Below, in pieces: positions 52,540 through 60,674 of a DNA stretch of 64,000 nucleotides. A program made the position numbers and the translations under genes. This DNA is from Shimia gijangensis (GTDB lineage: Bacteria; Pseudomonadota; Alphaproteobacteria; Rhodobacterales; Rhodobacteraceae): NCBI RefSeq assembly GCF_900142085.1, contig NZ_FQZQ01000017.1:32197-96196 (forward strand), read 5' to 3'. The number at the start of each line of letters is the position of its first letter. Within the stretch, counting starts at the first letter, position 1. A model generated the notes under the pieces. That model was given only the letters and a program-made list of their open reading frames with translations, searched no databases and was not told where the DNA came from.

Positions 52540-53184
52540 TCAGAAAGCGTGAGTGCGCCCGCCCCATGTGCGAAAACACCCCGTCGTGGCAAGATCAAGT
52601 TCGTCAAACCGCGTCACAAGTCCCTCGGCGCTTTCATCTACAGTGATATCAGCGGCCTCAGACCCCATATCGGTTTTGACCCAACCCGGATGATAGATGC
52701 CCACAGCGATGCCGATGTGTTCCAGATCCTTGGCCAGATTACGCCCGAGATTAAGGGCTGCGGCTTTGGAGGCGCGGTAGATATAGGACCCTCCGGGCGC
52801 GCGTTCCTGTGAGGCCATTTGGGACGAAATAATGGCGATCTTTGGGGTTTTCGCCAATTGGAGGTTGGGCAGCAGGCTTTGTACGGTCAGGAAGACGCCT
52901 GTTACATTGGCCGCAAAGGTATCAGCCCACATTTCGGCCGGGTAGCCATCGGCAAGGCTTTCTCCTTTGTCAAAGTACACCCCGGCGTTACAGATCAAAA
53001 GGTCAACCGGGCGACTGTCCAGCGTGCGGGCCATGGCTGCGTGGTCATCGGGTTTGGTGACGTCCAGCGACAGAAACTCACCGGCGTTGCGTGCTGTGCC
53101 AGTCACATCATAGCCGCGAGCGCGATAGCGCGTGTCAATGGCTTGGCCGATACCTCGGTTTGCGCCAGTGATGACCACATGCAT
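52540..53184 (-). CDS. Short-chain dehydrogenase/reductase
   Basis: NAD(P)-dependent oxidoreductase of 214 residues. Cofactor loop TGANRGIG (7-14), LICNAGVYFD with NNAG equivalent CNAG, and the catalytic Ser-Tyr-Lys as SSQMA...YIYRASKAA near 119-141. The sequence resembles CsgA-like/sniffer SDRs. Substrate unknown. Follows a DUF1178 gene (15 bp apart) on same strand. Confidence 0.92.
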   Translation of the reverse strand: MHVVITGANRGIGQAIDTRYRARGYDVTGTARNAGEFLSLDVTKPDDHAAMARTLDSRPVDLLICNAGVYFDKGESLADGYPAEMWADTFAANVTGVFLTVQSLLPNLQLAKTPKIAIISSQMASQERAPGGSYIYRASKAAALNLGRNLAKDLEHIGIAVGIYHPGWVKTDMGSEAADITVDESAEGLVTRFDELDLATTGCFRTWGGRTHAF

Positions 53185-53199
53185 GGCGTTTCCTTCTCT

Positions 53200-53685
53200 T
53201 TAGTTGGTTTTGCGACCCGGTCGGAATGGCAAAGGCAGGACGGAAATGCCGTCTTCTATGAGAGCCTTGGCTTCTTCAGGTTTGGCTTCGCCATAGATGG
53301 ATCGTTCAGGCGTGTCGCCGTCATGCATGGCGCGGGCCTCTTTGACAAAGTTCACACCGACATAATCGGAGTTTTCTTCGACTTGCTTCTTCATATTCGC
53401 GATGGCTTGCTCGGCCTCGTTGGCCGGAGCGCTGAGCGAAGCAGGGGCAGTGGCTTGATTTTGGGGTGTCGGTTCGCAAGCGGGGCCCGGGGATTCAGCT
53501 GGCTGGTGCGCGACGTTGCGCGCGGGTCGCACCCGGGGCGCCATCATTGCTTTTTCAACCGAGGTGTCACCGCATATTGAGCAGGCGATCATGCCTGCGG
53601 TCAAGAGTTTGTCATAGGCGTCGGCAGACTGGAACCAGCTGTCAAAGCGGTGGTCCTGTGTGCATTTAAGTGTGTATTGGATCAT
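53200..53685 (-). CDS. DUF1178 family protein
   Basis: Protein of 161 residues conserved in alpha- and betaproteobacteria, function unknown. N-terminus IQYTLKCTQDHRFDSWFQSADAYDKL with a zinc-ribbon-like C-x2-C (ACSICGDTSVEKAMMAP, Cys about 35 and 38). C-terminus has FVKEARAMHDGDTPERSIYGEA. ATG at 53685 is the conserved start; upstream frame to 53757 lacks similarity. The middle (about 58-88) is Pro/Ala-rich and probably disordered. Confidence 0.9.
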   Translation of the reverse strand: MIQYTLKCTQDHRFDSWFQSADAYDKLLTAGMIACSICGDTSVEKAMMAPRVRPARNVAHQPAESPGPACEPTPQNQATAPASLSAPANEAEQAIANMKKQVEENSDYVGVNFVKEARAMHDGDTPERSIYGEAKPEEAKALIEDGISVLPLPFRPGRKTN

Positions 53686-53796
53686 GCCGGTTGCGCCTTT
53701 GAGGCTCCTGCGAGCTGCTGAACAAAGATAGGGTTGCCGTCTCTGGTGATCAAGCAATAACCGCAGGTTCGGGTCTTGGTGTGTGGCCTAAACGGA

Positions 53797-54315
53797 TCAA
53801 AGCAATTGCGAGGCGTCAAAATTGCGCAATATCTGCGCCAATTCTGGTTCGCGTACCCGTGACGCCGCTTTTTGCGGACTCAACCATTTTCGCCGGCGTT
53901 GGTCCGCTTCGGGAAATACGTTGCGCGTTTTGCGCGCAGCGAGCGGGTAGACCGAGACCATCACCGGCACAGGTCTTTCACCGCGGCGGGTTGGTATGGT
54001 TTTGAAATACGAAAAATACCCGATGGGCTGATTGTAAGTGGTGCCTTTGACACCCGCTTCTTCCCAGGCCTCCTGAGCGGCGGATTCGGCTGGAGTTTTG
54101 CCCCCCATCGGCCACCCTTTGGGAATGCTCCAGCTATGGGAACGTCGGGTGGTGATCAGCAAAACCTGGGTCTTTCCATCGCGCACCCGAAAGACCAATG
54201 CTCCGAATTGCGTGCGCAAATCGGTTTTGCGTGCTTTACGCATTGAGATTGGGTGTTGTTTCGGGAGGTGCATTGTCATGCGTTTGACCCGTTTGCCTGA
54301 TAGTCTGCCCTTCAT
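53797..54315 (-). CDS. Nudix hydrolase (DIPP-like)
   Basis: Protein of up to 172 residues. Core FGALVFRVRDGKTQVLLITTRRSHSWSIPKG and a Nudix box GWPMGGKTPAESAAQEAWEEAGV. In the box the first Glu is Lys and the Arg is Gln compared with GX5EX7REUXEEXGU, while the metal-binding EE is retained. Similar boxes occur in alphaproteobacterial diphosphoinositol-polyphosphate-phosphohydrolase relatives. The start is uncertain (54315, 54279, 54273 or 54243); none has a clear ribosome site. 39 bp downstream spacing from DUF1178. Confidence 0.82.
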   Translation of the reverse strand: MKGRLSGKRVKRMTMHLPKQHPISMRKARKTDLRTQFGALVFRVRDGKTQVLLITTRRSHSWSIPKGWPMGGKTPAESAAQEAWEEAGVKGTTYNQPIGYFSYFKTIPTRRGERPVPVMVSVYPLAARKTRNVFPEADQRRRKWLSPQKAASRVREPELAQILRNFDASQLL

Positions 54316-54441
54316 TTGGGTTAGGATACGACAGCTTCAAGCCCGCGCCAACAGCAACTTGGTCAAAAATCACGAAATCTTGTAACGTTGCAATGAGCAA
54401 ACACCATATCGTGGGCAAATTGGCAGGCGGGAGTGCGGTAT

Positions 54442-54857
54442 ATGGAGAAAACTTCAGGACGATGTTTTTGTGGGCAGGTGACATAGCGGTACGCTGGCTC
54501 GCGTCTGCGCAATCTGATTTGCTATTGTGAATGTTGCCAGAGAGCCACCTCGGCACCCTTTGCGGCGTTCATTGTTTGTGTGTCCGATCAGGTAAAGTGG
54601 GAAGGCCCGCTGACCCATTTTGAAAGCTCGCTGTCAACGCAACGCGGGTTTTGTTCTGCCTGTGGTGCGCGCATGTGTTTCGTTCCGAAAAATGGCCGGA
54701 TGAAATCCACATTCTTGCAACCACTTTAGATGATCCGTCAAAGTGCACTATCGACCGTCATGTTGTCTGGGGTGCACACGCACCTTGGTTCGAAGAGATC
54801 GGGGCTTTGCCGAAGGGTCGTAGTTTTGCTAAAAAGCCGGAGATAAAGCCTTCATAG
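54442..54857 (+). pseudogene. Decayed GFA-family (glutathione-dependent formaldehyde-activating-like) gene
   Basis: Readable in two frames. Frame from 54442 begins MEKTSGRCFCGQVT, meets a TAG at 54484-54486 (probably once Tyr), then continues RYAGSRLRNLICYCECCQRA, APFAAFIV and QRGFCSACGARMCF. At roughly 54675-54695 the frame slips by a one-base deletion (or two-base insertion), and the rest is found as RSEKWPDEIHILATTLDDPS ... HAPWFEEIGALPK up to a stop at 54857. Zinc ligands CxC, CxxC and CxxC of the GFA fold are intact. One nonsense and one frameshift make it a pseudogene unless there are sequencing errors. No similar reading on the minus strand. Confidence 0.8.
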
Positions 54858-54935
54858 TGGGCTGCATCCCGAATTCCCGATGTTATTAGGCGACGCGCCA
54901 CTTTGCGCGTCATTCTTTTCCCGCCTTGGGTAGCG

Positions 54936-54952
54936 TGGGAATTCATGGGAAT
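54936..54952 (+). promoter_or_regulatory. MraZ-like box pair, distal, forward
   Basis: TGGGA-ATTCA-TGGGA-AT: two TGGGA boxes at 10-bp period, the arrangement bound by E. coli MraZ (TGGGN repeats with 5-bp spacers). The same 17-base sequence occurs inverted at 55229-55245. It lies about 580 bp upstream of mraZ, far for a promoter operator. Confidence 0.45.
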
Positions 54953-55059
54953 GGCCACGAAAAGGGTGATGAAGGTCGAATCATGCCCATGTCCATCTAC
55001 ATTTTCCGAGCGTCTTTTGTGGTTGAGAAGCGAAGTTTTTAAAGAAAACTCGAAATTAT

Positions 55060-55074
55060 TGGGAATTTTAGGGA
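55060..55074 (+). promoter_or_regulatory. MraZ-like box pair, middle
   Basis: TGGGA-ATTTT-AGGGA at 10-bp period, a degenerate version of the TGGGA pair. It supports a repeated operator architecture upstream of mraZ, but a single degenerate pair is weak by itself. Confidence 0.35.
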
Positions 55075-55210
55075 GGTTTCGCTACGGGCTTTGGCTTGTC
55101 TATATATCGCGTCTCCTGCGAAAATTTACTCCATATCTTGTGGTTGAGGGGTGTGTTCTTACACGATATGTTGTTTTTCAGCGTCGCCATGAACAAGATA
55201 TTGTGCAAAT

Positions 55211-55245
55211 TCCCAAAGATTTCTATTGATTCCCATGAATTCCCA
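55211..55245 (-). promoter_or_regulatory. MraZ-like box array, proximal, reverse orientation
   Basis: On the minus strand, boxes TGGGA, TGGGA, TAGAA (degenerate) and TGGGA stand at exactly 10-bp period (55241-55245, 55231-55235, 55221-55225, 55211-55215). This is the phased repeat used by MraZ, which represses its own cluster in E. coli. It overlaps a possible TTGTGC ... TATTGA promoter (55201-55229). About 290 bp upstream of mraZ. Confidence 0.55.
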
Positions 55246-55419
55246 TGGCAATCATTTGTTACACGATGAGGACGGGATCAAAAATAGGGGCGCTAAAGAC
55301 CCCGAACAGACTCCCAAGTCAGGTTTCATACAGGCACCCGCTTTCATCGAACCAAGAGATCCGGCGCGCGGGCGAGCAGACATCCCCCCAGGTGGCGCGC
55401 GCAGCTGGACACCCCGCTA

Positions 55420-55477
55420 GACGGGACGAGGGCGGCGAATTGATGTGTGGCAGCAAATCAATTCGCCGTTTCCCGTC
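55420..55477 (+). other. Long hairpin in the mraZ leader
   Basis: Inner stem GGCGAATTGAT / ATCAATTCGCC (55434-55444 with 55457-55467), 12-base loop; outer stem GACGGGA / TCCCGTC (55420-55426 with 55471-55477) separated by a 7/3-base internal loop. No T run on either strand follows. It ends 54 bases before the GTG start of mraZ, so it is a structured 5' leader or small RNA rather than a terminator. Confidence 0.6.
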
Positions 55478-55530
55478 GGGGCTCCAAAAAATGAAACATG
55501 ACACGGGGACAAGAGAGGGACCGGCACGCA

Positions 55531-56034
55531 GTGGCACGCAGGTTCAGAGGCGAAAGCCATCATAAGGTGGACAATAAGGGCAGGGTGTCTATCCCGGCCT
55601 CGTTTCGCCGTGTGCTCGAATCCGGTGATCCCAATTGGCAGTCTGGCGGCTCTCCTGAACTGGTGATTGTTTACGGCGACCACCGTCGCAATTACCTTGA
55701 ATGCTATACAATGGACGCGATTGATGAGGTCGACGATAAAATCGCCGCCCTTCCGCGTGGATCGATGGAGCGTAAGATGTTGCAGCGCCTGTTCCACGGC
55801 CAGTCTTTTCCAACAAACGTGGATGAAACCGGGCGCCTCGTGTTGCCTGCCAAGCTGCGTCAGAAAATCGACATTGATAACGAGGCCTTTTTTATCGCGG
55901 CAGGTGACACGTTCCAGATTTGGAAGCCGGAAACCTACGATCAGGACGAGCTGGCCAAAACCGAAGAGTGGCTCGACGATCTGCCCGAGGATTTCGACCC
56001 TCTGATCTTCCTGGATAAGCAGAAGGAGGAGTGA
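55531..56034 (+). CDS. mraZ: MraZ: transcriptional regulator of the division/cell-wall cluster
   Basis: AbrB-like DNA-binding protein of 167 residues with two SpoVT-type halves. First half [23 protein letters not shown], second half [22 protein letters not shown] at 55531 is chosen because the conserved N-terminus is ARRFRGE and AGGGA stands 10 bases upstream; an ATG at 55498 would add 11 poorly conserved residues. MraZ forms ring oligomers that bind phased TGGGN boxes and tune its own operon. First gene of mraZ-rsmH-ftsL-ftsI-murE-murF-mraY. Confidence 0.95.
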   Translation: MARRFRGESHHKVDNKGRVSIPASFRRVLESGDPNWQSGGSPELVIVYGDHRRNYLECYTMDAIDEVDDKIAALPRGSMERKMLQRLFHGQSFPTNVDETGRLVLPAKLRQKIDIDNEAFFIAAGDTFQIWKPETYDQDELAKTEEWLDDLPEDFDPLIFLDKQKEE

Positions 56035-56038
56035 GGCC

Positions 56039-57031
56039 ATGTCCGTCGTGACCTCTCCTTCTGATGATGCCCCCCATATTCCTGTCTTGCTTGAACCGAT
56101 CTTGCGGCTTTGTGCGCCCATAAAAGGCGTGTGGCTGGATGGGACGTTTGGGGCTGGTGGCTATACGCGTGGTTTGATCGACGCCGGGGCTGATAAGGTG
56201 ATTGGCGTAGACCGCGACCCATTGGCCTTTGAAATGGCGGCCGATTGGCTGGATGGCTATGGCAACCGCATTGAAACGGTACAGGGCGTGTTTTCCCGGC
56301 TTGATGAATACGCCAGCGACCTGGATGGTGTGGTTCTGGATCTTGGGGTCAGCTCCATGCAGCTTGATCTGGCAGAACGTGGCTTTTCCTTCCTGCGGGA
56401 TGGCCCTTTGGATATGCGCATGTCCCAAGATGGACCAAGTGCTGCTGATCTGGTGAACACTTCGGACGAAGGTGATTTGGCGGACATCCTGTTTCAGTAT
56501 GGCGAAGAACGGGCCAGCCGCCGTATTGCGCGGGCAATTGTCCGTGAACGCAACGCCGAACCAATTGAAACCACCTTGCGGCTGGCTGAGATCATTGAGG
56601 GCTGCCTTCCACGCCCCAAACCCAACCAGTCCCACCCGGCCACGCGCAGCTTTCAGGCGCTTCGGATTGCGGTGAATGACGAATACGGTGAATTGTTTCG
56701 CGGCATGATGGCAGCGGAACGTGCATTGAAGCCAGGTGGCTTGCTGGTGGTTGTGACCTTCCATTCGATCGAGGATCGCATGGCCAAGCGGTTTATGCAG
56801 GCCCGCGCTGGTCGTTTGAACAGCGTCAGTCGGTATGCCCCTGAAGTTGAACAGGAAAAACCCGCATTTGAGCTGATGACCCGCAAGGCTGTTGTCGCGG
56901 ATGACGACGAACTGGCGATCAATCCACGGTCGCGTTCAGCCAAGTTGCGGATTGCACGACGCACTGATGCGCCAGCGGGTGATGTTGCAGGAAAACAAAT
57001 TGGAATGCCGACACTCGGAGGGCGGCGCTGA
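56039..57031 (+). CDS. rsmH: 16S rRNA m4C1402 methyltransferase RsmH
   Basis: SAM-dependent methyltransferase of 330 residues (MraW). N-terminus [16 protein letters not shown] loop [24 protein letters not shown] near 100-109 and C-terminal [13 protein letters not shown]. Lies 4 bp after mraZ and shares one base with ftsL. Confidence 0.98.
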   Translation: MSVVTSPSDDAPHIPVLLEPILRLCAPIKGVWLDGTFGAGGYTRGLIDAGADKVIGVDRDPLAFEMAADWLDGYGNRIETVQGVFSRLDEYASDLDGVVLDLGVSSMQLDLAERGFSFLRDGPLDMRMSQDGPSAADLVNTSDEGDLADILFQYGEERASRRIARAIVRERNAEPIETTLRLAEIIEGCLPRPKPNQSHPATRSFQALRIAVNDEYGELFRGMMAAERALKPGGLLVVVTFHSIEDRMAKRFMQARAGRLNSVSRYAPEVEQEKPAFELMTRKAVVADDDELAINPRSRSAKLRIARRTDAPAGDVAGKQIGMPTLGGRR

Positions 57032-57390
57032 TGCGTAGTATGTTGTTTATAGTCACCGCACTTGCGGTCATCAGTCTGGCAGTTTGGGCCTATCGTGAAA
57101 ACTATCAGACCCAGCATGTGATTAATGAAACCGAACGTCTGCAGCAGGAAATCGGGGCCGCGCGGTCTCGTTTGGCGGTGTTGCGGGCGGAATGGGCCTA
57201 TCTTAATCGCCCTGATCGTTTGCGCGATCTGGCTGAGTTGAACTTTGACAGCCTCCAGCTGTTGCCCCTGCGCCCGGATCAATTTGGCAAAGCCGATCAG
57301 GTCTCTTACCCGCCATTGCGGCAGGTTGAGTTTTCCGAAGCCGTGGATGTGTCTGGCATCGATGGGCCCGGCCCAGAGGATCAGCCATGA
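57031..57390 (+). CDS. ftsL: Cell division protein FtsL
   Basis: Bitopic membrane protein of 119 residues: short cytoplasmic N-terminus, one helix (about 3-20), then a coiled coil (RENYQTQHVINETERLQQEI ... ARSRLAVLRAEWAYLNRP). Part of the FtsBLQ complex that activates FtsWI. Identified mainly by position between rsmH and ftsI and the helix-coiled-coil plan; the C-terminal 30 residues are Pro/Glu-rich. Overlaps ftsI by 4 bp. Confidence 0.9.
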   Translation: MRSMLFIVTALAVISLAVWAYRENYQTQHVINETERLQQEIGAARSRLAVLRAEWAYLNRPDRLRDLAELNFDSLQLLPLRPDQFGKADQVSYPPLRQVEFSEAVDVSGIDGPGPEDQP

Positions 57391-59171
57391 TCCGCACCCC
57401 CCTTCGTCCCTTGGCTCGAATTCTGAAAGCCCGCGACACCGGTGAAAATCCGGACGCGATTGAACGTGAAAACATTCGTCTGCGCCACGAAGAAATGCGC
57501 GACAAAGCCCGCAACCGGGCAGAAGGCCGCCTGTTGGTTCTGTCGGTCGCCTTTCTGGCTGGGTTCATTGTGGTAGGTGTTCGTATGGGCACTCTGGCGT
57601 TTTCCGAGGCGCAAGAACCGCGCGCTGGGGCCGCTGGGTCAGAGATTGTCGCGCAGCGCGCCGATATCGTGGACCGCAAGGGCCGTATTCTGGCGACCAA
57701 TCTGGAAACCCATTCGCTATACGCACAACCGCACCAGATGATCGACAAGGAACGCGTCGCCAAAGAACTGGCCGCAATTTTCCCCGATCTGAAGGAAGAG
57801 CGTCTGACCAAGGACTTTATCGGTAAGCGCAAGTTCCTGTGGATCAAGAAAAAAATCAGCCCTGAACAAAAGCAGGCCGTGCATGACATCGGGGATCCCG
57901 GTCTGTTGTTTGGCCCGCGTGAGATGCGGCTCTATCCCAATGGTAAACTGGCAGCGCATGTGTTGGGCGGGGCCAGCTTTGGCAAAGAAGATGTGCGTGC
58001 CGCCGAAGTGATTGGCGTTGCTGGTGTCGAGAAACATTTTGACGATGCTCTGCGTGATCCGTCGAATGGTGGCAAGGCGCTGACATTGTCGTTGGACCTG
58101 ACGGTGCAGGCTGCAGCCGAGCGCGTGCTGTATGGTGGTATGAAGTTGATGAATGCCAAAGGGGCTGCTTCGGTTCTGATGGATGTACACACCGGTGAGA
58201 TCATCTCGTTGGTCAGCCTGCCGGATTTTGACCCGAATGATCGCCCACGCCCTCCGACCGAGGGCAACCCAAGCGACAGCGCGCTGTTCAATCGCGCAGT
58301 TCAGGGGCTTTATGAGTTGGGCTCGACGTTTAAAATTTTCACCGCCGCACAAGCGATGGATCTAGGTATTGCCAACCCATCAACGCTCATCAAAACAGCC
58401 GGGCCGCTTAAGTGGGGCAAGTTCAAAATCCGCGATTTCCACAATTATGGCTCCGAACTGACCCTGACCAAAGTCATCGTGAAATCTTCTAATATTGGCA
58501 CAGCCCGAACCGCTCAGGTGATTGGCGCTCAGCGACAGCAGGATTTCCTGCGAGACCTTGGTTTCCTTGATCCAACGTCAATAGAATTGGTCGAAGCCAA
58601 GGGGTCGCAGCCCTTGTTGCCGCCCAAATGGTCCGAGCTTTCAGCGATGACAATTTCTTACGGCCACGGTTTGTCGAGCAGCCCGCTGCATCTGGCAGCA
58701 GGCTATGCGGCGATTGCCAATGGCGGCAAACGGGTTGTGCCAACGATCCTGAAACGGGACACACCTCAGGATGGCGCACGTATCATGTCTCTGGCCTCGG
58801 CCCGCGAAGCGCGGTCCATGTTGCGTCAGGTTGTGACAGAAGGCACCGCAAGCTTTGGTGAGGTTCCGGGCTATGCCGTGGGGGGTAAAACCGGCACCGC
58901 AGACAAGCCCAAGGAACGTGGCGGCGGCTATTATGAAGACAAGGTGATCGCCACCTTTGCGTCAATGTTCCCGGCCCATGATCCGAAATACGTTTTGATC
59001 GTCACATTGGACGAACCGGTGGAAACATCCGGTGCAAAACCACGCCGCACGGCGGGTTGGACCGCGGTTCCAGTGGCGGCCGAGATGATCGGCCGCATAG
59101 CGCCCCTGTTGGGCATGCGACCCGAAGTTGAACCCGGACAATTGGCTGGTATAACGCTGACATCCAATTGA
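57387..59171 (+). CDS. ftsI: Peptidoglycan transpeptidase FtsI (PBP3)
   Basis: Septal transpeptidase of 594 residues. Cytoplasmic N-terminus, one transmembrane helix (about 48-68), pedestal domain, and the penicillin-binding domain with active-site Ser in GSTFK (near 312-316), SxN as SSN (near 370) and KTG in GGKTGTAD (near 494-500). Overlaps ftsL by 4 bp and precedes murE by 21 bp. Confidence 0.98.
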   Translation: MIRTPLRPLARILKARDTGENPDAIERENIRLRHEEMRDKARNRAEGRLLVLSVAFLAGFIVVGVRMGTLAFSEAQEPRAGAAGSEIVAQRADIVDRKGRILATNLETHSLYAQPHQMIDKERVAKELAAIFPDLKEERLTKDFIGKRKFLWIKKKISPEQKQAVHDIGDPGLLFGPREMRLYPNGKLAAHVLGGASFGKEDVRAAEVIGVAGVEKHFDDALRDPSNGGKALTLSLDLTVQAAAERVLYGGMKLMNAKGAASVLMDVHTGEIISLVSLPDFDPNDRPRPPTEGNPSDSALFNRAVQGLYELGSTFKIFTAAQAMDLGIANPSTLIKTAGPLKWGKFKIRDFHNYGSELTLTKVIVKSSNIGTARTAQVIGAQRQQDFLRDLGFLDPTSIELVEAKGSQPLLPPKWSELSAMTISYGHGLSSSPLHLAAGYAAIANGGKRVVPTILKRDTPQDGARIMSLASAREARSMLRQVVTEGTASFGEVPGYAVGGKTGTADKPKERGGGYYEDKVIATFASMFPAHDPKYVLIVTLDEPVETSGAKPRRTAGWTAVPVAAEMIGRIAPLLGMRPEVEPGQLAGITLTSN

Positions 59172-59192
59172 CGCCGAAAAAGGGCAGAGCAG

Positions 59193-60674
59193 ATGGCAGC
59201 ACTGGCACGACCGCTACATGAACTGGGGCTGACAGCTGCAGTCGGACGCAACCCTGAGATTACAGGTATGGCGGTGGACAGCCGCGAGGTCAAAGACGGT
59301 TTCCTGTTTGCCGCCCTTCCCGGCACCCGTGTGCATGGCGGCGAATTTATCCAATATGCTTTGCGCATGGGCGCCTCAGCGATCCTGACCGACGCAGAAG
59401 GCGCGGCGATCGCGCGCGACGAACTGGCCGCCTCTGACGCCGCATTGGTGATTGCCGAAGACCCGCGCCAGACGCTGGCCTACACTGCCGCCTTGTGGTT
59501 CGGCGAACAGCCCGGCGTCATGGCAGCCGTCACCGGCACAAATGGCAAAACCTCGGTAGCGACGTTTTTGCGGATGATCTGGCAGGAGTTGGGTCTTGAG
59601 GCCGTCAACCTTGGCACCACCGGGGTTGAGGGCGATTTTCAGGCGCCATTGCAGCACACGACACCTGAGCCGATCACCTTGCACCGCACATTGGCTGCAG
59701 CCTGTGAGGCAGGGATCGAATTTGCTGCGATGGAAGCGTCCAGCCATGGGCTGGAACAACGCCGCCTTGATGGGGTTCAACTTCAAGCCGCTGGATTCAC
59801 CAATTTCACCCAAGACCATTTGGATTATCACGAAACCTTTGAAGACTATTTTGCTGCCAAGGCCGGGCTTTTCGCCCGTGTTTTGCCCGAAGAGGGCACT
59901 GCGGTAATCAACATCGACGACGCGCGCGGTGTTGATATGGTGGCCATCGCCAAGGCGCGGGGGCAGGACGTGATCACGGTCGGGCGCAATGGCGCCGACC
60001 TTAACCTTGATGCGCAGCGTTTTGATGCCACAGGGCAGGACGTCAGGTTTACGTTTCGGGGCAAAGCCTACACGCAACGTCTTGGTTTGATTGGTGGGTT
60101 TCAGTCAGAAAACGTGTTGCTGGCTGCAGGGCTGGCCATTGCCTGTGGTGCCGAGCCCGAGCGGACTTTCGAAGTTCTGCACGAATTGAAAACCGTGCGG
60201 GGTCGCATGCAACACGCCGCGACCCGCGCCAATGGCGCAACGGTTTTTGTCGATTACGCGCATACTCCTGATGCGGTTAAAACCGCCTTGCAAGCTATGC
60301 GCCCCCATGTGATGGGCCGGCTTGTGGCGATTGTGGGCGCTGGTGGCGACCGCGATGCCGGTAAGCGCCCATTGATGGGCCAGGCGGCAGCTCAGAACGC
60401 TGATTTGGTGTTTGTGACCGACGACAATCCGCGCAGCGAAGATCCGGCCAGCATTCGCGCCATGGTCCTCGAAGGCGCACCCGAAGCCGTTGATGTTGGC
60501 GACCGCGCCGAGGCGATTCTGCGCGCCGTCGATGCGCTGCAACCAGGCGACGCATTGTTGATTGCCGGCAAGGGGCACGAAAGCGGTCAGATTGTGGGTG
60601 ATGATATCCTGCCGTTTGACGATGTGGAGCAAGCCAGCGTGGCGGCGGCGGCATTGGATGGAGGGTTCGCATGA
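59193..60674 (+). CDS. murE: UDP-MurNAc-tripeptide ligase MurE (meso-DAP adding)
   Basis: Mur ligase of 493 residues. ATP loop TGTNGKTSVATFL (near 113-125), carbamylated-lysine region, and DNPRSEDP near 411-418, the motif of enzymes that add meso-diaminopimelate rather than lysine. This predicts DAP-type peptidoglycan, as in other proteobacteria. Overlaps murF by 4 bp. Confidence 0.98.
   Translation: MAALARPLHELGLTAAVGRNPEITGMAVDSREVKDGFLFAALPGTRVHGGEFIQYALRMGASAILTDAEGAAIARDELAASDAALVIAEDPRQTLAYTAALWFGEQPGVMAAVTGTNGKTSVATFLRMIWQELGLEAVNLGTTGVEGDFQAPLQHTTPEPITLHRTLAAACEAGIEFAAMEASSHGLEQRRLDGVQLQAAGFTNFTQDHLDYHETFEDYFAAKAGLFARVLPEEGTAVINIDDARGVDMVAIAKARGQDVITVGRNGADLNLDAQRFDATGQDVRFTFRGKAYTQRLGLIGGFQSENVLLAAGLAIACGAEPERTFEVLHELKTVRGRMQHAATRANGATVFVDYAHTPDAVKTALQAMRPHVMGRLVAIVGAGGDRDAGKRPLMGQAAAQNADLVFVTDDNPRSEDPASIRAMVLEGAPEAVDVGDRAEAILRAVDALQPGDALLIAGKGHESGQIVGDDILPFDDVEQASVAAAALDGGFA

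Larger units (their letters stand above)
54858..55530. other. Long gene-free leader upstream of mraZ
   Basis: 673 bp without a convincing gene. It is AT-richer than its surroundings up to about 55290. It contains three groups of TGGGA boxes (54936-54950, 55060-55074, 55211-55245) and a strong hairpin at 55420-55477. A frame at 54903-55229 (108 codons) has no ribosome site and no recognisable sequence. No RNase P, tmRNA or SRP RNA hallmark was found. Confidence 0.6.

Noticed and set aside
54903..55229. 108-codon plus-strand frame upstream of mraZ
   Set aside because: No ribosome site, no recognisable domain, odd composition and it runs across the TGGGA boxes; treated as leader DNA.
54858..55530. 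Possible RNase P RNA or tmRNA upstream of mraZ
   Set aside because: Looked for conserved RNase P core (GAGGAAAGTCC) and tmRNA ends; none is present, only an isolated hairpin.
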